64,000 bases of DNA from Hymenoscyphus infarciens (taxonomy: Eukaryota; Ascomycota; Leotiomycetes; Helotiales; Helotiaceae), in NCBI GenBank assembly GCA_001414345.1, contig LLCB01000265.1, forward strand, positions 16,293-80,292, read 5' to 3'. Shown one piece after another: positions 57,481 to 64,000 of this stretch. Under the pieces are notes generated by a model. It saw only the letters and a program-made list of their open reading frames with translations. It was not told the DNA's origin and searched no databases. Position numbers and translations under genes: made by a program. Positions within the stretch are counted from its first letter, which is position 1; every line of letters starts with the position of its first letter.

Positions 57481-59499
57481 TTTTTAGTATTAATTTATAC
57501 TATTCTCTATTCTTTTCTAAGCCTTATCTATATTATCTTTTACTATCTCTTAAGTAGAGTATATATATTAAACTACTTTTACTATCTTATTATAGTTAAG
57601 ATATTCTTAAGAGATAGAAGTCTTTAGTATATTCTAGTTCTATAAAGTCTTTAGATTAAGTCTAAACTTAAGCTAATAAGAGGTTATACTAATAGATAAG
57701 TATAAAAGTATTATTTATACTCTATCTATTAGAAGGTTTAATTCGCTCTAGTTATCTTAGTAGTAAGTTATAAAGAGCCTTAGTCTCTAATTAATATATC
57801 GGTTTATTATTTTTATTTATCTATCTATTTATTTATAGTAGATAGTATAAAGCTTAAGCTTAATACTAATTATTTAATAAAATTTAGTCTAAAATAATAA
57901 TATATATTAAAGTCTTTAATTAAATATAATTAATTTAAAGTAGTAGCTAAAATAGTAAATTTATTAAATAAAAAGTTTAACTAACTCTCTAATATCTATA
58001 GTTAAGTAGTATAATATTAATACTAAATCCTTTCTAAGTTAGTTAATAAATACTAATATAGTATTAAATCTATATTTATTCTTTAAAAATAATTTAAAAT
58101 CTATATATAAATATTATATAGAATAGTCAAGTACTAGAAGAGAGTAAAGAAAGCCTTATTACTTAGTCTATTAAGAATAAGAGTATTTATAAGCTTAATA
58201 ATTCACTATATACCTCTTATAGTCTAAACCTAGTCTAACCTAGTAGTAGTATTATACTAATAACTAGTATATCTTTTTTATACTTAGATAAGTACTAGAT
58301 ACTTAGTTATAGACTTCTTAGATTAGCTTTATATAGAGTTTAATATTCTTTTAAATATAAAGTTAATTCTTAAAAAAGAGTAAATTATCTAGTAAAATAG
58401 AGTATTTATTTAAAAGTTTATAATATTCTTTTTAAAAGAAGTATAGATTATCTTCTTTTAACTTCTAAATTATATTTAAACTTAACTCTAAAATAATATC
58501 TAATATATTAAAAGATATAGACTATTCTTATAAAAAGATCTAAGTAAGTTTAATATTAATTTAAGAGTCTAACTAATTAGGTCCTAAAAGAGTATATAAG
58601 TAGCTATCTAATTTAGCTTAATTATAGGTTTTTAAGTCTTATTTATATTAAGTTAGTATATTTACTTTTTAATTACTCTTCTTAAATATAAATTAGATCT
58701 AAAAGTTAAAGTCTAATAAAAACTCTATCTATTAGACTTACTTAGCTATAAGTAGCTTAGTTATTATAAAGTATTCTAATAATCTATAGTCTAAATATAT
58801 ATTAATACGTTTCTAATATAATATAAGTTTAGAATACTATTTCTTAAAAGCTTTTATAATAGTAGATAGTTCTTTATTATAGATCTCCTAGTTTAATTTA
58901 TAGCTAACTAGGACGTATAAGTAGAACTTAATAGAGTACTAAAGGCTATTATATTATTATAAGAATATACTTATTATTACTCTTTCTAAAGAGTTTATTT
59001 CTACTTTTATATTATAATTAGAGTTAAAGTAGTATAAGGTTTATATAGTAAGTAGCCTAGTCTTTAGTACTTTAAAAGCTTCTTTATATTTAAGCGTTTA
59101 TAAAAACAGCTTTAAAAAGTAAATTATTATAGTTAAGAGTTTAGTAATTTTAATATAACTTTTAATAAATTAACTATAAAATCCTATAAACTCTAAGTAA
59201 GATTTTATACTTATTATAATAGTAGATTAGACCTAGTTTTATAAAGGTTTTACCTTTTTAAGATTAACTTTAAGTCTCTTTTATAGTTAAGATAAATCTT
59301 AAGTATTTAATTCTAGTAATACTAAATTTACTTTTCTTAATATCTATTTAGAGTCTAGCTTCTTAGTGTCGATTTAGAACCTTCTTAATCTATTTCTTAT
59401 ATTCTTTAATAGTATCTAAGTAAATTAAAATATTATCTAAGTAAGTAATATAGAAGTTATTTAAATAATTAATTAAGATATTATTTATATAATATTAAT

Positions 59500-59775
59500 A
59501 AGTAGTAAGGCTATTATAGAGTCTAAAAGAGAGAACCTTATATTTATATATATTATACTTAGTCTTAAACGTAGTTATCTCTTTTAAAGTAGAGTCTATT
59601 TAGATATAATAGAAAGCTTATCTTATATCTAACTTAGTAAAGATTTTAGCTCTTCTTATTCTTAAAAGAAGCTTATCTATTTAAGAGATTAGATAGAGAT
59701 TATTTTAAGTTAAAACGTTTAGCTTCTTATAATTAATATAGAATTATAACTTATTACTATTAGCTTTTTTAATAA
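59500..59775 (-). pseudogene. Gypsy reverse transcriptase remnant
   Basis: The minus-strand translation with stops ignored gives NYKKLNVLT, IDKLL, AKIFTKLDIR and KYKVLSFRLYNS, matching the finger-palm order of Ty3/gypsy reverse transcriptase (the VDYRKLN, KLDL and PFGL blocks in intact elements). Not functional. Confidence 0.65.
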
Positions 59776-62700
59776 AAAGTATTAGAGAGATAAAAGAGCT
59801 ATTACTATTAATAATAAACCTCTTATCTAAGTTCTTTATAAGATACTCTTTTATAGCTTTAAGCTCTATAGTTAACTATTAATATAGAAGTAAAAAGAAG
59901 TTAAGAAGTAGTTTATTTAAAGTAATCTTATAGTTATGTTTATAGTAAGAAGAGAGCTTATTAGAAGCTACTTTTAAGAATACGTCTTTATAAGAAGAAT
60001 AATATTTTAAGAGTCGAGCTTATATTAGAGCTTTTATATTATTATTATTATTTTAAAGAAAGGCTAATCTTTTATTAATAATCTAATCTAGCTTATAAAT
60101 ACTAGTTATATAGAATTCTAAGTTAGATTATTTTATATTAAAATATATAACGTTTATACTTATTTTATTAATAAAAGAGTATAAAGTCTAGCTTTTTAAA
60201 GCTATACTAGTAGTTTAAAGAAGCTTTAGACTAGAGTTAAAGGTTAAAATTTTAAGAGATATAGTTATTATAAATAGAAGTAATAACTTAGCTATATTTA
60301 TAAGTCTACTCTTTTTACGTCTTTCTTATTAATAGATTATATATTCCCTTTAATTTATATCTAACTAATAATTTAAAATAGGTTTCTAGTTCTAGCTAGA
60401 AAGTAAAAGTAAGATTTCCTTACTAAAGTAGGAAGTTAGAGAGTAATCAACTAGCTAAGTAATCTAGTTCTTTAAAAGATTAATAAAGACTTTAAAATAG
60501 TTTAACTACTTATTACTAATAATTAGGTCTTATTATTTAAGGTTTAAGATAATAAAAAAGCAGTTATAGATATAACGTTTATCTATATTTAAATAGAGTT
60601 ATATAAACTAAGTTACCTAGCTTTTAATACTATTATTATATCTATAAATAAATACTAAATATAGTAGTTTCTAAATCTATAAACCTATTACTTTAGATAA
60701 TTATAGAGCTAGTAGTCGATTTAGAAATAAGTACTTATTTACTCTTATATCTACTAAAGCTTATATTTTAATACTATATCTCTATATACTAAGAGTAGTA
60801 TTTATAAGAAACTATTTTCTTCTTATAAACTTAGAAAGGTTAAGTCTAATTAGATTATATTTATATAAGCCTAGAAAGGAATTTATATCTAAGCCTTTTT
60901 ATTTTCCTCTTAACTTAGATTAGAGTTAGAGTACTCTTTAGATAGTTATTCTTTTTTAAGTTAATTATCTATCTTATTAATACTAAGAAGATTAGAGTAA
61001 TTAGGTTTAAAATATTTAAGCTTACTATAATAGTAATACTTTATACTAGTAAGAACTTAGTCTATTAACGTAGTCTTTAATTTTTTATTTATAGAAAATA
61101 GTCTAAGAGTTTATAAAATCTTCTAAAAGGTAGGATTAAGTCTATATAAGAGTAGAGAGAGTTTTAGTATAAAGCTAGATAAGAATTAAAAAGTACTTAT
61201 CTTTTTAAATAATAAGGTTATACTAATTAGTTTAGCTATAGTACTAGTTATAAATAACTCTATATTTTAACACTTCTTCTTATCTAAGGTTAAAAGATCT
61301 ATTACTATTTTATTAAAATTATAATTCTAATATCTCTTAACTAATATAAAGCTACTTTAAAGCTAAGACGTAATCTTATTCTATATCTAGTAGAATCTTT
61401 CTAACTCTAATATCTTCTTAAGTATAGCTATACTTAAGAAGTATACTTTAAAATCTAAAAAATTTTCTCTTATATAACTCTTTCTATCTATTTATAAGAC
61501 TTAAAATTTATTCTAAGTATTCTCTTTCTTATAACTAGTTAAGATATAGGAATTAAGAAGCTTTATTATATCTTATTAATCTTTAAAGACTATATTACTT
61601 ATATCTAACTTATATTAGAGCTCTAAGTAGTTCTTAGTAAGTTTTATAATTATCTCTTAAATAAGAGTTTTATAAGTTTTAAGTATATAATAATAGTTAG
61701 TATTTACTTAGAGTCTATTATATATAAATATCTTCTATTACTTATAAATAAGTGAAATACTATTATTTAAAGGTTTAATTTTCTCTATAATTTTACTTTT
61801 AGTAGGTTATTAGGCTTTTAGTAAGGTTTTAGCTTATAATTAAGAAGTAGATTATTATAATTATTATAAAAGAAGAATATTAAGAATAGAGTTTTATATC
61901 TAAAGATAGTCTAGTATAATAGAAGAGTATAAAGAAGGAGTTTGATTTAGTTAGTAAGAACTTAGACTCTAATTATTACTTAATAAGTATTTACTAATTT
62001 ATTATACTAAATCTACTAATTAAGCGATTTAGTTATCTTACTATTAGATTCTTTCTTCTTTTTCTTAATCTTTAGCCTTTATAGCTTATATTACTTCTTA
62101 TATCTCGTCTATATTAGAAAAGTCTTAGTTATCTCTCTAGCTTCTAAAAGCTACGTCTTTATCTTTATTACTCTATAACTTTTTATTATTCTTTAGTATA
62201 TAGTAATAAGTTAAGAACTTTTCTATTAGTACTTAACTTTCTTCTCTAAAAGAGAGCTCTATACTTTAAAGTAGAGCTTAGAAGAGACCTAGAGTTACTT
62301 CTAAATCTAATATATTAAATATTAATTTAGAAGAGAAAGAGTAAAGAGATCGATTTAGAAGCTTTCTAGATAACTATTATATATTAACGATTATCTAAAT
62401 TATATATAGTAGTCTCTATACTAAGAGAGTTATTAGGATTCTTAGAAATACTTAGCGTATTCGAATCTCTTAATATATAAGATTCGATTTTTACTAGCTA
62501 TTTATATAAATGCTAAACCTTAGTATTACTAGCTATCTAGATAGTCTTTAATTACCTAGCTATTTAAGAATAGTATTATAATAGTCTAATTCTAGGCTAA
62601 ATTAAAATTAAAACAAAAAGTAATAATAAGCTTAAAAGAGATATTATAAAGGCTATTACTAATAAAGAAGAGTTTTCTCTTTTTATATAATAATATAAAC

Positions 62701-63150
62701 TATATACTACTAGAGAAGAGGTATATAAGAGTACGTTTAAGATAGAATAACGTATATAAATACTAAGTACTAATATAAAACAAAAGGAAAAAACTATTCT
62801 TCTTTTATACTAAGTATAAATATTTATATATAAGAGATTAGAGACTACTAAGTCTTAATAAGAATAATTACTAAGCTCTTTCTAATATAACTACTAAAAT
62901 AATAAGAGCTTTAAAGCTAAATATATAATATTTAAACCTTACTCTCTTTAGTATCTTCTATCTTATAAGTATTAAGTTAATCGTAGAGGTATTAGTAGTT
63001 TTATAAATGCTAGTAATTTAGAATAGCGTGTTATTATATAGTTATTACTCTAAATATATAAGTAAGTAGTCTCGTCTTATATAGATTCAAAGCGAGACTT
63101 AAGAGTATAATAAATCTTAGTAATCGAGTAGAAGTAAGTAATGGTATAAA

Positions 63151-64000
63151 TTGTAAGAGTGCACGGCTTAGCTGCCTAGGTAGTGCTAGTGTAGTGGCCA
63201 CCTATAATGACCGGGGACCCTTGCTTAGCGCCCCCACTGCAGCGGGGTTCTGTTCTAAACAAGGGGGGATTTGTGGGGTGGCAGATTTACAAATTAACGA
63301 CCTCGACTGGCTCTCAATCAATCTGTCCCTTCCCTACAACCCATTGCCAGCAGACCTGGACCTCTCACTCAACCCTCAATCCTCAATCCCCAATCCCCAA
63401 TCACCACCGAAATCCAAAGTTGTAACATTCCTTTCCGATCTTGGCATAGACTCCAGACAAATCTTTGGATAACGCTGTGAGTACAATCCCCGATTTCTTT
63501 CTCAACCTACACCGACCTTTAGCATGCGACATGATGGTGATGGTGCTGGTGCTGGTGCTGGTGCTGGCAGAAGACTTCACGTCGAGGTGTGAATCGGCGT
63601 TGGTGGTGCGTCGTGGTGTATTGAGGTGCAGACCGATGGAGAGTTGGTCGCTCCTTCCATGAGAGCTTCCTGGACAATTTCCAATCTCCAATCTTGAATT
63701 CACCACCCAAAGGCGATTGAGGTTGAACCTTTCAACCTTTCAACCTTTCAACCTTTCAGCCTTTTCTGTGGTTCTGCGACTTCCCTACAAAAAGAGCATC
63801 TTCCGTCACCAGCTGGAGCTGGACCATTTGGGAAAGCAGGCAGGAACGCACGCGACCTACAACCACAAACCACCTCCACCTCCACCTCCACCTCCACCGC
63901 TGGGGATTTTCCCAATACCAGACCACCAGACCACCAGATCACCACCCTACCAAACAGCTTTTTTCCTCTTCTCTTGGAGATTGCGATTTCTCTCCTCGGC
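63151..64000. other. Low-complexity normal-composition flank
   Basis: GC-normal sequence resumes. It is dominated by short tandem repeats: GCTGGT units (63541-63566), CAACCTTT units (63727-63757), CCACCT units (63870-63898) and CACCAGAC units (63918-63938). Short open frames overlap on both strands without domains. Most likely the promoter or leader of a gene beyond the right edge. Confidence 0.5.

Larger units (their letters stand above)
55286..63038 (-). mobile_element. Ty3/gypsy LTR retrotransposon, RIP-destroyed
   Basis: LTR-like ends at 55286-55566 (3' LTR) and 62686-63038 (5' LTR) share TATAATARTATAAA starts, AGAGAAGAGGTATATA and TTTAGAATAG...TATTATA. A minus-strand purine tract AAAAGAGAGAGGA abuts the left LTR. 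Minus-strand remnants of reverse transcriptase (about 59500-59775) and integrase C terminus (about 57280-57480) fix the orientation. The gag region near 61.3-62.69 kb matches the smaller LTR element in block 1. Flanking 5-mers (CTAAT and TAGTT) do not match, so the two LTRs may come from different insertions or the ends are rearranged. Confidence 0.7.
53640..63150. repeat. RIP-eroded transposon block 2
   Basis: About 9.5 kb nearly devoid of CA and TG, with no surviving frame. It contains a second copy of MITE family B and most of a Ty3/gypsy element; the first 0.8 kb is unassigned. Confidence 0.85.

Noticed and set aside
63194..63472. 92-aa plus-strand frame at right edge
   Set aside because: Translation of short tandem repeats (LNPQSSIPNPQSPP); promoter-like low complexity.

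Overview
The window comes from a filamentous ascomycete nuclear genome (Pezizomycotina). The evidence is short phase-consistent introns of about 50-170 bp with CTAAC/CTGAC-type branch sites, a Zn2Cys6-family regulator, a Whi3-type RNA-binding protein, a YGL114W-type OPT transporter, and long AT-rich blocks almost free of CA and TG dinucleotides, the signature of repeat-induced point mutation (RIP). Leotiomycetes is a guess only. The genome is two-speed: normal-composition gene islands alternate with RIP-eroded transposon blocks at about 6.55-8.06, 9.96-20.58, 35.57-37.31, 39.9-45.15, 47.0-48.4 and 53.64-63.15 kb.

Layout. 0-6.4 kb holds the 3' part of a fungal transcription factor and a complete four-exon OPT transporter. 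6.5-8.35 kb holds a TACTCT-rich repeat family with a Harbinger-like MITE inside it. 9.2-9.8 kb holds a possible small two-exon gene on the minus strand. 10-20.6 kb is a RIP block with a complete but gag-only LTR element (14073-17574, 5-bp target duplication) and several MITEs. 20.6-24.7 kb holds a phosphotransferase-like gene and WHI3, both on the minus strand, followed by about 5 kb without a recognisable gene and a tRNA-Gly(UCC) with an intron. 31-34.7 kb carries two tandem paralogous, lineage-restricted-looking genes that share an R-N-x-x-A-H motif. 37.3-38.1 kb holds an intact three-exon RidA gene. 38.9-53.3 kb carries four tandem paralogs of an unrecognised family in which a domain with a W-H-x-x-I/L-L-D-T ... 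H-H-R-P core is followed by a ubiquitin-like or SUMO-like domain. 53.6-63.1 kb is a RIP-destroyed Ty3/gypsy element plus MITEs, and the last kilobase is low-complexity upstream sequence.

The most interesting part is the 38.9-53.3 kb cluster. Copy 1 is followed 20 bp after its stop by a 5.4-kb hAT element that itself contains a Harbinger-like MITE, a solo LTR inside that MITE, a second inverted solo LTR inside the first, and a further solo LTR. Copy 2 is broken by a deleted relative of the same hAT and by a mariner-type MITE. Copies 3 and 4 look intact. Copy 4 has two SUMO-interaction-like motifs and a SUMO-like C terminus. Together with the paired R-N-x-x-A-H genes, the region looks like a rapidly evolving, ubiquitin-flavoured gene cluster in a transposon-rich compartment. 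A role in self/non-self or antiviral conflict is inference only.
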